A stretch of 64,000 nt of DNA, taken from NCBI RefSeq assembly GCF_010977575.1, contig NZ_CP048812.1, forward strand, positions 4,092,001 through 4,156,000. The letters run 5' to 3'. The stretch comes from Halomonas socia. Lineage in GTDB: Bacteria; Pseudomonadota; Gammaproteobacteria; Pseudomonadales; Halomonadaceae. The notes beneath the pieces were generated by a model. The model was given only the letters and a program-made list of their open reading frames with translations. It was not told the DNA's origin and did not search any database. Below are positions 46,289 through 55,770 of this stretch, piece by piece (positions within the stretch are counted from its first letter, which is position 1; each line of letters starts with the position of its first letter). The translations under genes were made by a program, and so were the position numbers.

Positions 46289-47362
46289 CTATACGCTACC
46301 AGTATGTCGTTGCCAAAGTGTTTCCCAGTTGAGGCCCACAAAGCTTGGGCCTGTGGTTGCCTCGGAAAACACAATGCTGTTATGCCGCGCATTCCACTCC
46401 ATTATCTTGGCACTCTCTTCACGGTCTATCGCAATATCCCATCCAATGCAGCCAAGGTGGGGAAAGCCCTGATGAAGGCGGCTACACATTGCTGTAGCTT
46501 GGTGAAAGCCGGGGATTCTAATATTGCTGAACGAAGCACCCGTATCAGGATGAGACTCGACCTGCCTCCAGTCAGGCATGAACCCGTGCGACCAAAGTGC
46601 CCCCGTTGTGAGCTCGACTGGTACTCTGATTTCACTTATTGCTTTGACATAACGATCTCGTGCCCTGCCCAACCTGATATCTGCTGCTCTTAGTTCAACG
46701 ATACCATCCGGTAGTTTAGCGGTAGTAAGCCTGAGCGTGGCTGTGGCGTTAGGAGTGAGTGCATCAAATATTCCATGTTGTATGACAGGGCGCTGAAAAG
46801 CCCCGTCTGGAAATCTTGCCAGTGTCTCGGGGCTGATATCGCTTCTTTCAAGAATGCGGATGCCTTGGCCCTGAAAAGAGCGATCAGGCTTGAAGAAGAC
46901 ACGTTCGTCTGCCGCGAACAGCAGATCAATCAAGACAGGGGCTCTCACCACGGAATAGTCCGCAGCATAACCTATCCCATCGATGAGATAGGCGATATCC
47001 GGGAGAGCCGTTGAGTTAAGTAGGCGCTTGGTCAGGGTCTTAGTATTGGTCGCTTGGCCGACTTGGCCGTTCTTGCATGGCAACACAACCAACTGGTAGT
47101 AATCGCCAGGTATCCACCCCTCCACGAATGCGCCATGTACGGCGGAATAGACCTGCAGCCAGGGAGCGTATTTTGCGCTACCCAACATCTCATGGGCATA
47201 GTCACGCGCCTGCCGCTTGATTGATGAGCCAAGTGCGCCGTTGTACTGTTCGAGGTTGACCAGTAGCCTCCGAGCCATCTTGGCGTGCTGGGCATGGCAA
47301 CGCTCGCGCTGCACGCGCTGAGCTGCCTGCTTCAAGAGTCGCTTGATAGCGGACACTGCCAT
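46289..47362 (-). CDS. ATP-grasp protein (sugar-transfer-associated type)
   Basis: 357 residues. Resembles the ATP-grasp family associated with sugar transfer: an ATP-binding Lys in RVFFKPDRSFQGQGIRIL (about residue 155), and metal-binding Glu/Asn in GWDIAIDREESAKIMEWNARH near the C-terminus. ATP-grasp enzymes make acyl phosphates and join carboxylates to amines. It follows the HPr-kinase-like gene by 43 bases, so it may modify the lasso product or belong to the surface glycan genes that begin 2.5 kb away. Role unknown. Confidence 0.75.
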   Translation of the reverse strand: MAVSAIKRLLKQAAQRVQRERCHAQHAKMARRLLVNLEQYNGALGSSIKRQARDYAHEMLGSAKYAPWLQVYSAVHGAFVEGWIPGDYYQLVVLPCKNGQVGQATNTKTLTKRLLNSTALPDIAYLIDGIGYAADYSVVRAPVLIDLLFAADERVFFKPDRSFQGQGIRILERSDISPETLARFPDGAFQRPVIQHGIFDALTPNATATLRLTTAKLPDGIVELRAADIRLGRARDRYVKAISEIRVPVELTTGALWSHGFMPDWRQVESHPDTGASFSNIRIPGFHQATAMCSRLHQGFPHLGCIGWDIAIDREESAKIMEWNARHNSIVFSEATTGPSFVGLNWETLWQRHTGSV

Positions 47363-47405
47363 CAGCGTGCCATGTCGAGCAAAGCGGTACCGTCAATACT
47401 CACCG

Positions 47406-48434
47406 CTAGCGCTCCTCGGCATCCTGGCTCTGCATGATCCTTTCCAGTAAAGGCTCAATGCTGGTATTCATGTCGTCCAGCGACCAAGGGCGACGGAAAC
47501 GATAGACCTCAATCTTGCCTGCCAGCTTGGTGCATTCACGCATCAGCCCTTGTGGGCTGTGGAATTCGGTTCCCATCTCGGGCCGGTACAGCGTGGCCAT
47601 CACCGACTTGAAGGCCTCAACCCCTGTAATGCGCTCTAGGCTCGCCGCTTCGCCCTCCTCCGCGCGCTCGAGCATTACCAGCGCCTTGAGCGGGTAGGGG
47701 TGGTCCTGGAAGCCCTTGTTGAGCATCAAGTGGTATTTGTCTTCCCGCGTTAGATCGCGGACCAGTCCTTCGGTCTGGATGCCCAGCGCAGCCAGGGCAT
47801 CCTTCCATAATTTAACCCTGGGTGGGCCCGGGTGAAGGTAGGGGACATCCTCATGGGGCTTGATCACGGCGACATCGTCGGTCACCAGCGGCCAGCCTTG
47901 GGTATAGTGCAACCAGGCACCGATCGTCGACTTGCCAGCGCCGGAATGGCCGGTAAATGCCCATACGCCACCAGGAGTTTTCAAGGCACTGACATGCAGC
48001 GGCAACCAATGTCGTTGATGAAGCAGCCCTCCAAGCGCGCTGCCTAGCAGGAACAGACGAATATCCCCTGGGTCGGCGACGGGGTCGACATCGCGAGGCA
48101 CCCGGCGGTCGAGCAGGATCCGTTGGCCGTGTTCGACCCGGTAGCGAGCAATGCCCTCGATGGTGATCTGGCATCGATCGTCGCCCATCTCCAACCAGCC
48201 CTTGCGAAAAGTGGCGTCCTCCAACTGATCCGCAACGCCCGGCGTCTCTATCACTACATCGGGTTGGACGCAGGGCGGAATGACCGGCAGTTCGGGTAAT
48301 TCCAGCCGGGACTCTATCTTCAAGCCATAGGTGTGATAGTAGAAACGCGCATCGCTGGCTGGTAAGTGCCCGCGCCGCTCGTCCTGCATGAGCGTGGTGC
48401 TATTGGACACCTGCTCTTTTCCTTGACTGGCCAC
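47406..48434 (-). CDS. HPr-kinase-like lasso peptide kinase
   Basis: 342 residues, probably from GTG 48434 (GGGAG nine bases upstream). N-terminal FYYHTYGLKIESRLELPELP is the pattern of lasso-cluster HprK proteins. The kinase core has P-loop FTGHSGAGKSTIGAWLHY (about residue 170) and LVTDDVAVIK. Characterised relatives phosphorylate the C-terminal Ser of the precursor, and all three locus B cores end in Ser. It lies between the third precursor and the ATP-grasp gene, and is closely similar to the disrupted copy at 48782-49827. Confidence 0.85.
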   Translation of the reverse strand: MASQGKEQVSNSTTLMQDERRGHLPASDARFYYHTYGLKIESRLELPELPVIPPCVQPDVVIETPGVADQLEDATFRKGWLEMGDDRCQITIEGIARYRVEHGQRILLDRRVPRDVDPVADPGDIRLFLLGSALGGLLHQRHWLPLHVSALKTPGGVWAFTGHSGAGKSTIGAWLHYTQGWPLVTDDVAVIKPHEDVPYLHPGPPRVKLWKDALAALGIQTEGLVRDLTREDKYHLMLNKGFQDHPYPLKALVMLERAEEGEAASLERITGVEAFKSVMATLYRPEMGTEFHSPQGLMRECTKLAGKIEVYRFRRPWSLDDMNTSIEPLLERIMQSQDAEER

Positions 48435-48550
48435 TATCCAGACTCCCTAATCTAGTCGTGCTCACGAGCACTGCCCTGCTCCCGCATCACTACAGAAGCA
48501 GACCTGCGGCGCCGAGGCGCCGCAGGTCATGAGTGGCTACTGCCCAGACA

Positions 48551-48718
48551 TCATGAATACTCGGGCTCACCCGGGAAGCTTGGCTTCTTGGATTTCCAGT
48601 GCTCGAGCTTTCTCTCCCAGAGCCACCGACCGAAGAAAAATTCAGTTTTCTCTGCCATGGAGCCGATGGCTACCACAGCGGGCGACTCGTATGCCTTACG
48701 GCTTTCGGAACCCTGCAT
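48551..48718 (-). CDS. Lasso-type precursor peptide, locus B, third (aromatic-rich)
   Basis: 55 residues; AGGAGA precedes the ATG at 48718. The leader ends AYESPAVVAIGSMAEKTE, keeping the Y-x2-P-x5-G-x5-T-x spacing. The core would have 29 residues: FFFGRWLWE (ring of nine on Glu9), then RKLEHWKSKKPSFPGEPEYS. Phe at position 1 and five aromatics in the ring are unusual and quite unlike the other cores, yet the C-terminal Ser is kept. Sandwiched between two HPr-kinase-like genes, with no cyclase of its own strand nearby. Confidence 0.72.
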   Translation of the reverse strand: MQGSESRKAYESPAVVAIGSMAEKTEFFFGRWLWERKLEHWKSKKPSFPGEPEYS

Positions 48719-48781
48719 GATCGTTTCTCCTCATTGTTGGTAATAAACAGCTTTTTTAACAAAAAATAACCTGCCGTTACA

Positions 48782-49827
48782 CTATAAATCTTCCTTGGCA
48801 ATAGTCAAATCCATCTGATGCAAAAGTGGCTCGAGAGAACGGGATACCTCCTGCAAGTCCCACGGGCGCCGGTAGCGGTAGACCCGTATCCGCTCAGCCA
48901 GCGCCTGGCAATCCCGCATCATCGCCTCCGGCGGGTTATACGAGCGGCCCATCTCTGGCCGATAGAGCGCTTCAAGCAGCAGAAACAGAGCTTCGGGCCC
49001 CTGCACTTTCGCCAGTTGCGCGGGCTCATCTTCCCCTCCCCGCTCCAGCACCACCAGCGCTCTGAGGGGCTCCGGCCGCGGCGCCTGGCTTGCTTCGAGT
49101 GTCAGGTGGTACTTGTCGATGCGCGTCAGATCGCGCTGCGCGCCCCGCGTATCCCATTTAAGTGCTGCCAGGGTCTGTTTCCACAGCTTGACCTTGCGCG
49201 GGCCAGGGTAGAGCAGCGGCTCGGCATCGGCAGGCTTGATGACGGCCACATCATCGGTGACCAGGTCACACCCATGATAGTGATGCAACCAGGCGCTGAG
49301 GGTAGACTTGCCGGCACCGGATTCGCCGGTAAAGGCCCATACGCCGTTGGGTGCCTTGATGGCGCTGACATGCAGCGGCAGCCAGCCACGCTGATGCGCC
49401 AGCACGCCAAAGGCCGTCCCTAACAGGTAGACGCGGATATCGGAGGGCGCAGCCGGCTCGTTGCCACTGCCGGAGTCACGCCGGTCGATGACGATCCGCC
49501 GGCCTTCTTCAATGCGATAGCGGGCGATGCCATCGACCCACACCTGGCATTGATGCTCACCGAGCTGTAGCCACTGGTTGATCGCCCTGCCCCCTCCAAT
49601 GCGTCGTTGACCTCGCCGGCGACTATCTCGATATCCGGTGAAGCGCAGGGTGGGGTTTGCGTGATCTCTGGCAGCGGGATTTGCGAGGCGATATCAAACC
49701 CATAGGTGTGATAGTGATAGCGCTCCTCCAGGCTGCCGCTTGCCGACCGTCGCTCGGACACCTCCCCTTCGAAGGCTCCATCCGCTGTCCTATCCTTTTT
49801 CGTATCATCATGTCGCACGTCTTGCAT
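48782..49827 (-). pseudogene. Second HPr-kinase-like gene, broken by a frameshift
   Basis: The N-terminal part (49827 down to about 49595) reads RYHYHTYGFDIASQIPLPEI and then EVNDALEGAG. The rest (49590 down to 48782) continues in another frame with INQWLQLGEHQCQVWVDGIA, P-loop FTGESGAGKSTLSAWLHH and LVTDDVAVIKP. One extra base in the five-C run at 49590-49594 would restore a protein of about 349 residues aligned end to end with the intact neighbour at 47406. All catalytic residues survive. It may be a true mutation, a phase-variable tract or a sequence error. Confidence 0.8.
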
Positions 49828-49854
49828 CACGCTACCCTCTCACCTGCTGCCACG

Positions 49855-51132
49855 TTAAAGACGCAAGTCGGCCTGCCCCTTGGGTAGCAAATACTTTAGG
49901 TCGTATAGCACGTGTTCCGGCTTACCCCAGGCGCGCATGGCAGATGCCCCAAGATCACGGAACTCGCGATGCGCCACGGCGAGAATCACGGCGTCGTAGG
50001 CCCCGTCCACGGGCGTCTCGATAGGCCGTATACCATATTCACGTTCGGCCTCATCCTTGCTGACATGCGGGTCAAAGACGTCAACCTGGATATCATACTC
50101 ACCCAGCTCCTTGAAAATATCGACGACCCGAGTATTGCGAAGGTCGGGGCAGTTCTCCTTGAAGGTCAGCCCCATCACCAGCACGCGCGCTTTCTCGACG
50201 TGAATGCGGCTCTTGATCATCTGCTTGATCAGCTGCGACGCCACATAGGCGCCCATGCCGTCATTGATGCGTCGCCCGGAGAGGATCACCTCGGGGTGGT
50301 AGCCTACCTGCTGGGCCTTGTGCGTCAGGTAGTAGGGGTCTACGCCGATGCAGTGCCCCCCCACCAGCCCCGGCCGAAATGGCAGGAAGTTCCATTTTGT
50401 GCCAGCCGCCTCGAGCACCTCCTCGGTATCCAGCCCCAGCCGGTTGAAGATCATCGACAGCTCATTGATCAAGGCGATGTTGACGTCACGCTGGGTGTTC
50501 TCGATCACCTTGGCCGCCTCGGCCACCGCGATCGAACTGGCCTTGTGGGTGCCGGCCGTGATCACCTGCCGATACAGGGCATCGACGAAGTCGGCCACCT
50601 CCGGGGTAGAGCCTGCCGTCACCTTCTTGATGGTGGTGACGCGGTGCTCCTTGTCGCCCGGATTGATGCGCTCAGGGCTATAGCCGGCGAAGAAGTCACG
50701 GTTGTAGACAAGCCCGGAGACGCGCTCGATGACCGGCACGCAATCCTCTTCGGTGGCGCCCGGATAGACCGTCGACTCATAGATGACGATATCGCCCTTG
50801 GCCACCACCTGGCCCAGGCTTTCGCTGGCCTTGATCAGCGGCGTCAGGTCGGGGCGGCGGCTACTATCGATCGGCGTCGGCACAGTGACGATATAGACGT
50901 TGCAGTCGCGCAGGGCTTCGAGTTCGCTCTCGAAGCTCAGCTGCGTCGATTGGGCGAGCAACTCGGGCTCGACCTCAAGGGTCTGGTCGATGCCGTCGCG
51001 CAGTTCACTGATGCGGTTGGCGTTGATATCGAAACCCACCGTGGGCATCACCTTGCCGAACTCCACGGCGAGCGGCAGCCCCACGTAGCCCAGGCCGATG
51101 ACTCCCAAACGAACGTTATCCATGCTCAGCAT
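49855..51132 (-). CDS. UDP-N-acetylhexosamine C6 dehydrogenase (WbpO/TviB-like)
   Basis: About 425 residues from ATG 51132 (AGGGA upstream; ATG 51123 is an alternative). NAD-binding [18 protein letters not shown] at the N-terminus; the catalytic Cys lies in [15 protein letters not shown] near residue 257. It oxidises the C6 of a UDP-sugar to a uronic acid. Sequence style points to the WbpO/TviB branch rather than Ugd, but the exact substrate is uncertain. It overlaps the end of galE, together forming the sugar-nucleotide part of the polysaccharide cluster. Confidence 0.88.
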   Translation of the reverse strand: MLSMDNVRLGVIGLGYVGLPLAVEFGKVMPTVGFDINANRISELRDGIDQTLEVEPELLAQSTQLSFESELEALRDCNVYIVTVPTPIDSSRRPDLTPLIKASESLGQVVAKGDIVIYESTVYPGATEEDCVPVIERVSGLVYNRDFFAGYSPERINPGDKEHRVTTIKKVTAGSTPEVADFVDALYRQVITAGTHKASSIAVAEAAKVIENTQRDVNIALINELSMIFNRLGLDTEEVLEAAGTKWNFLPFRPGLVGGHCIGVDPYYLTHKAQQVGYHPEVILSGRRINDGMGAYVASQLIKQMIKSRIHVEKARVLVMGLTFKENCPDLRNTRVVDIFKELGEYDIQVDVFDPHVSKDEAEREYGIRPIETPVDGAYDAVILAVAHREFRDLGASAMRAWGKPEHVLYDLKYLLPKGQADLRL

Positions 51133-52199
51133 TGCGATGTCCCTTGTGGTGGTGTGTTGATCTCGGTGCGATACCCATGGGGGTTCTGGCGCTGCCAGCA
51201 CCAAGTGTCGGCAATCATCTCGTAGAGGCCACGTCGTGCCCGCCAGCCCAGCTCGCGGTGGGCCTTGTGCGGGTCCGCCCAGAACGCCGCCAGGTCACCT
51301 TCGCGGCGCGGCGCAAAGTGGTAGGGAATCGGCCGCTCGCTGATACGCGCGAACGCCTCGACCATCTCCAGCACTGAAAGCCCCTGGCCGGTGCCCAGGT
51401 TATAGACATGCGTCCCGGGCTCGTGCAGACGCCCCAGCCCGCTGACATGCCCCTCCGCAAGGTCCATCACGTGCAGGTAATCCCTCACACAGGTGCCATC
51501 TGCGGTGGCATAGTCGTTGCCAAAGACCGTCAACGAGGGCCGGCGCCCCACCGCTACCTGGGCGATGTAGGGCAGCAAGTTATTGGGAATGCCCTGCGGG
51601 TCCTCCCCTAGCTTGCCCGAGGGGTGCGCGCCGATGGGGTTGAAATATCGCAGCAGCGCCACGCACCAGCGCCCGTCACTCTGCACCAGATCCTCTAGGG
51701 CCTGCTCCACCATCGCCTTGGAAGTGCCATAGGGGTTGGACGTGCGGCCGCGCGGCATGCTCTCGTGGTACGGCACCGGCGCGTCGGGCCCATAGACCGT
51801 GGCCGACGAGCTGAATACCAGGCGGAAAACTCCGGCCTGCTGCATCGCTTGGCACAGCGTCAAGGAGCCGTTGACGTTGGTGTCGTAATAGGCCAGCGGC
51901 TGCGAGACACTCTCGCCGACGGCTTTCAAACCCGCGAAATGAATCACCGCATGAATCGCGTGCTCGCTGAAGAGCGTGTCCAGGCAGGCACGATCGCGAA
52001 TATCGCCTTCGATGAAGGTCAAGGCGCGGCCGGTAATCTGCTCGACGCGGTGCAGCGCCTCCCGCGACGCATTGACGAGGCTATCCAGCACCACCACCTC
52101 ATATCCCGCCTCGAGAAGGGCCAGCGCGGTGTGCGAGCCAATATATCCCGCGCCCCCCGTCACCAGAATCTTGCCTTGCTGCATATCAGTATCCGGCAT
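51126..52199 (-). CDS. galE: UDP-glucose/UDP-GlcNAc 4-epimerase
   Basis: 357 residues, an extended short-chain dehydrogenase. NAD loop [20 protein letters not shown], catalytic Tyr and Lys in [12 protein letters not shown], and [16 protein letters not shown] are typical of GalE. Interconverts gluco and galacto forms of UDP-hexoses for glycan assembly. It overlaps neighbours on both sides, which indicates one operon. Confidence 0.93.
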   Translation of the reverse strand: MPDTDMQQGKILVTGGAGYIGSHTALALLEAGYEVVVLDSLVNASREALHRVEQITGRALTFIEGDIRDRACLDTLFSEHAIHAVIHFAGLKAVGESVSQPLAYYDTNVNGSLTLCQAMQQAGVFRLVFSSSATVYGPDAPVPYHESMPRGRTSNPYGTSKAMVEQALEDLVQSDGRWCVALLRYFNPIGAHPSGKLGEDPQGIPNNLLPYIAQVAVGRRPSLTVFGNDYATADGTCVRDYLHVMDLAEGHVSGLGRLHEPGTHVYNLGTGQGLSVLEMVEAFARISERPIPYHFAPRREGDLAAFWADPHKAHRELGWRARRGLYEMIADTWCWQRQNPHGYRTEINTPPQGTSQC

Positions 52200-53163
52200 C
52201 GATGCTCACCGCCGTAGTAAAGGGTTTGCCCTGCTGGTAGGCACGCAGGTTATCGATGAACACCCCTAGCGCCCTCTCGAGATAGAACGGCGTGGTACCC
52301 GACACGTGCGGAGTGATCAGCAGGTCGCTGCGTTTCCATAGTGGCGACTCGGCGGGCAGCGGCTGCTGCTCGAAGACATCCAGGGCGGCGCCCTTCAGCG
52401 TGCCGCGGTCCAACGCCCGCAGCAGCGCCTCTCCGTTTACCACCCCACCACGCGAGATATCGACCAGCACCGCGCCAGGCTTGAGCTGAGCCAACAGCGC
52501 ATCGCTCACCGCCCCATACGTAGCCTGAGTCAGCGGCAGGCAGACGACCAGAAAATCCGTGCGCGCCAGTTCCGGCCCGATCTCCTCCAGCGCCACCACC
52601 CGGTCGACGCCCGCTATGGCGCGAGGTGTGCGCTGGGTGCCCACCACCTGCATATCAAACGCCTTGGCGCGCCGGGCAAGGCTCTGGCCGATATAGCCAA
52701 GTCCCAGCACGGTGAGCTGGCTACCGGTCAGCTCGCCCAGCCAGCTGCGCTTCCATAGCGCCTGGCTGGCCTGATCGTGAAAGCGGCCGAACTGCTTGGT
52801 GAAGTAGAGCATGGCACCGATGGCATATTCGCTCATCGGCGCCCCGTGTACGCCGCTGCTCTTGGTCATCCAGATCGAGGACTTGTCGAAATCCATCGAC
52901 CAGATCTTCTCCACGCCGGCGGAGAGAAAGTGCAGCCAGCGGTACGTGCCGAGCCTTGCCAACGCATCGGGCAGCCACGGCAGCGTCGGGGTAATCACCA
53001 CATCTACCTCGGCATTGGCCGGCACGGCCTCAATACTATCGGCGAAAAGGAGCTCCGCCTCCGGTAGCGCTGCCTGCAAGGTGTCGGTCACCATGGCTCG
53101 CTGCTGTGCAAGCACCTCGGCTTTCTGGAGGTAGAGTACGCGTTGAATGGGTGACGGCATCAT
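52186..53163 (-). CDS. D-2-hydroxyacid dehydrogenase
   Basis: About 324 residues. ATG at 53163 or 53160, directly overlapping the stop of the aldolase-like gene; the longer upstream frame is discarded. NAD-binding LTVLGLGYIGQSLARRAKAF (about residue 140), then the catalytic Arg in DISRGGVVN, Glu in DVFEQQPLP and His in LITPHVSG. The family reduces 2-oxoacids such as hydroxypyruvate or glyoxylate. Finding it inside a polysaccharide operon next to an HpcH-type aldolase suggests a role in making an acidic substituent; that is inference. Confidence 0.85.
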   Translation of the reverse strand: MMPSPIQRVLYLQKAEVLAQQRAMVTDTLQAALPEAELLFADSIEAVPANAEVDVVITPTLPWLPDALARLGTYRWLHFLSAGVEKIWSMDFDKSSIWMTKSSGVHGAPMSEYAIGAMLYFTKQFGRFHDQASQALWKRSWLGELTGSQLTVLGLGYIGQSLARRAKAFDMQVVGTQRTPRAIAGVDRVVALEEIGPELARTDFLVVCLPLTQATYGAVSDALLAQLKPGAVLVDISRGGVVNGEALLRALDRGTLKGAALDVFEQQPLPAESPLWKRSDLLITPHVSGTTPFYLERALGVFIDNLRAYQQGKPFTTAVSIDAGY

Positions 53164-53993
53164 GTAGCTCCCCGGCTGCCCAAACGGTAGGCACACTCGG
53201 CAAGTTGGCGCTGATTCTCCAGTAGCGAGGATTCGTCGGCACTGCGCCAGTGCGCCTCGGCCTGGCGCAGCTTGGCGATCTCGGCGGGGAAATCGAGTGC
53301 TTCGAGCAGGCCAGCCGACGTCGCAGCGCCGGCGTGGAATGCCCGCGACAGGATGATCCACTGCGAGCCAAGCCGCACGTGCTCGCCGAGCACCGTTTCG
53401 GCGGGTAGCTCGCCCTGCCCGACCCGCGCGACGCCACCGACGCCCCACGCCACCCCGGCCTGGTTGAGTTGTGCTGCAGCAGGGTCTAGCAAGCGTGCCG
53501 CCATGGGCTCGAACAGGAAGCCCAGGCCCATGCCCAAGGAGAGATCATTGAGGCCGATGTGTACTTCGTCGACCCCCGGCGTAAGCAAGCCAAGCCAGTC
53601 GGGTAGCCGCACCAGCGAGGCCGCCGTCTCGGCCAGGAAGGTAACGGGCACCCGACCATTGACCATGTCCAGAAACTGCCCCACCTCGACGCGCGAGGAG
53701 AACATCGGCAGCATCAAGCGCTGCGCGCCATGCTCGATGGCGGCATCGACTTCCCGGCGGGTCGATGCGTGCAGGGGATTGAGCCGCACCATCAACTCGG
53801 CGTGCTCGAGTACCGCGGCAACGGCAGCGATTTCGCCAAGCGAGTGCGCCGCCTTGTGGGTATCCAGATGCCCCTGGCGTTCGGCCTTCCCCAGCACCTC
53901 CTGATCCATGAAGATGCGCGCCACGCCATGCTGCTCGATGAACGACGCAACATCAGGGCTTGCAGTAATCATCATGAAGTTGAGCTGGCTCAT
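53160..53993 (-). CDS. HpcH/HpaI-type aldolase family protein
   Basis: 277 residues with a TIM-barrel pattern of the HpcH/HpaI/citrate-lyase family: ELMVRLNPLH, then AQRLMLPMFSSRVEVGQFL and VDEVHIGLNDLSLGMG, where Glu and Asp would hold the metal. Such enzymes make or split C-C bonds with pyruvate or a related oxoacid. Overlaps of 4 bases with both the sugar transferase gene and the dehydrogenase gene bind it to the glycan operon. Substrate unknown. Confidence 0.75.
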   Translation of the reverse strand: MSQLNFMMITASPDVASFIEQHGVARIFMDQEVLGKAERQGHLDTHKAAHSLGEIAAVAAVLEHAELMVRLNPLHASTRREVDAAIEHGAQRLMLPMFSSRVEVGQFLDMVNGRVPVTFLAETAASLVRLPDWLGLLTPGVDEVHIGLNDLSLGMGLGFLFEPMAARLLDPAAAQLNQAGVAWGVGGVARVGQGELPAETVLGEHVRLGSQWIILSRAFHAGAATSAGLLEALDFPAEIAKLRQAEAHWRSADESSLLENQRQLAECAYRLGSRGAT

Positions 53994-54658
53994 CGCATGG
54001 CCTCCTCAACGTCGCTGTCTCGCGGAGGTTCGCCATTCAGGCGGTCACGATAGGTGCGCCAATTGAGCCCCGGCTCACCGTAGATCCCGCTGCCCATCAC
54101 CACCACCTTGACCGTCAGCAACAGGATATTGAGATCCAGTGCCAGGCTCTGCTTCTCGACGTACTCGGCGTCATGGGCCAACTGCTCCAGCCAGCCCAGG
54201 CTGCGCCGACCTCTTACCTGGGCAAGCCCGGTCAACCCCGGGCGCACGCTGAAGCGCGTCTTGTATCCCGGCGGCACCACCTCGGTCTGCTCCATGAGCA
54301 CGGGCCTGGGCCCGACAATGCTCATGTCGCCCTTGAAGATATTGATCAGTTGCGGCAGCTCATCGAGACTCGTGGCGCGTATAAAGCGCCCTGCCCGCGT
54401 GATGCGAGGATCATGGCCGGCACTGACCACCTGCTCCTGGTACTGGTCAATGGTGTCGGGTGCACGATGCAGCATGGTACGAAACTTGAAGATACTGAAC
54501 GGCTGCTCATTACGCCCGGCGCGCCGCTGCATGAAAAACACCGGCCCCGAGCTATCCAGCTTGATCCACACCGCGACCAGCAGCAGCAGCGGTGCCAGCA
54601 CGATCAAGCCCGCTCCGCTGGCAATCACATCGAAAAGTCGTTTGATGCCTTCCCTCAT
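53990..54658 (-). CDS. Initiating sugar-phosphate transferase (WcaJ/WbaP-like C-terminal domain)
   Basis: 222 residues, the short form of polyprenyl-phosphate hexose-1-phosphate transferases: one membrane segment (IASGAGLIVLAPLLLLVAVW) and the catalytic region with KFRTM, SLDELPQLINIFKGDMSIVG and RPGLTGLAQV. It loads the first sugar phosphate on undecaprenyl phosphate at the cytoplasmic membrane and so starts repeat-unit synthesis. Overlaps the next glycosyltransferase by 4 bases. Confidence 0.93.
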   Translation of the reverse strand: MREGIKRLFDVIASGAGLIVLAPLLLLVAVWIKLDSSGPVFFMQRRAGRNEQPFSIFKFRTMLHRAPDTIDQYQEQVVSAGHDPRITRAGRFIRATSLDELPQLINIFKGDMSIVGPRPVLMEQTEVVPPGYKTRFSVRPGLTGLAQVRGRRSLGWLEQLAHDAEYVEKQSLALDLNILLLTVKVVVMGSGIYGEPGLNWRTYRDRLNGEPPRDSDVEEAMR

Positions 54659-55767
54659 GCCAACTCCATTGCCTCTAGAATCACTTTATTCACCTTGCGA
54701 ACGTCGTAGTGACGCTCGACCAGTGCCCAGGACGCCTCAGCCATCTGCGGCACCAGCGCTGGCTGCTCGACGAAGCGTCGCATCGCCTCTAGCAACGGCC
54801 CACTGGTGCGTGGCGCTACCAGAAAGCCGTTTACGCCAGCTTCCACCGTCTCCCGGCAGCCTGGGGCATCGCTGGTGATAATTGGTCGTCGCATGCTCAT
54901 CGCCTCGAGCACCGAGCGTGGCGTACCCTCGCGATAGGACGGCAGCACGAACACAGAGCATTGCGCTATCCACGGGCGAACGTCTGAAACGCCCCCGATG
55001 AACTCCACGCAGTCCTCTTCCTTCCAGCGATCGAGGTCTTCGACAGAGCAGGAATGTGGCAGATTGGCGTCGTGCGGGCCGACCGCAATGAAACGCGTTG
55101 CAGGGTACTCGGCACGAAGCTGGCCTGCTGCCTCACAGAACTCTGCCACGCCCTTCTCGGTCAACAACCGCCCGATGAACAGGAACGTCAAATCTCCCTC
55201 GGGCAGTGGCGTGGCGGCAAAGCGCTGCATATCCACCCCAGACCCATAGGTGCGCACGGCCTTGCTGGCATCGCGCAGGATGCCGCGCTCGGTGAACTCC
55301 TGGAGATCATCGGGATTCTGGAAGAATACCTTGCGATTGCAGGCAAGACCGGCGCGATAAAGCCACGACACCACCTTCTGCAAGCGACGATTCTTGGGGC
55401 TATCAGTAGTGAACACATGGCCCAAGCCGGTAATCATCGAGTAGATGCGCGGCACACCCGCAGCCTTGGCAGCGAGGCTACCGTATACAACGGGCTTGAT
55501 GGTATAACCGAATACCGCCTTCGGCTTAAGCCGACGGATCAGGCGATAAAGCGACCACAGCGTCTTGATATCATGTAGCGGATTGATGCCAGTACGCCCC
55601 ATCTCGATAGGATGGATCTCGATGCCCAACTCCTCGACCTCAGGCAGGTAGTCGGCGGTGGGCACCGCCGCCACCACGACCAGCCCTCGTGCCTGCATCT
55701 CTTTTACCAGGTCCCCACGGTTGGCGATCAGGGAGCGCGCATTCCCTGCGATGATCAATAAATCCAC
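54655..55767 (-). CDS. Family 4 glycosyltransferase
   Basis: 370 residues, GTG start at 55767. GT-B fold: N-terminal half with FGYTIKPVVYGSLAAKAAGV and MITGLGHVFT; C-terminal nucleotide-sugar half with LTFLFIGRLLTEKGVAEF and the E-x7-E motif in SYREGTPRSVLEAMSM. Probably adds the second sugar to the lipid-linked unit, since it is coupled to the initiating transferase. Donor and acceptor unknown. Confidence 0.9.
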   Translation of the reverse strand: MDLLIIAGNARSLIANRGDLVKEMQARGLVVVAAVPTADYLPEVEELGIEIHPIEMGRTGINPLHDIKTLWSLYRLIRRLKPKAVFGYTIKPVVYGSLAAKAAGVPRIYSMITGLGHVFTTDSPKNRRLQKVVSWLYRAGLACNRKVFFQNPDDLQEFTERGILRDASKAVRTYGSGVDMQRFAATPLPEGDLTFLFIGRLLTEKGVAEFCEAAGQLRAEYPATRFIAVGPHDANLPHSCSVEDLDRWKEEDCVEFIGGVSDVRPWIAQCSVFVLPSYREGTPRSVLEAMSMRRPIITSDAPGCRETVEAGVNGFLVAPRTSGPLLEAMRRFVEQPALVPQMAEASWALVERHYDVRKVNKVILEAMELA

Positions 55768-55770
55768 AAA

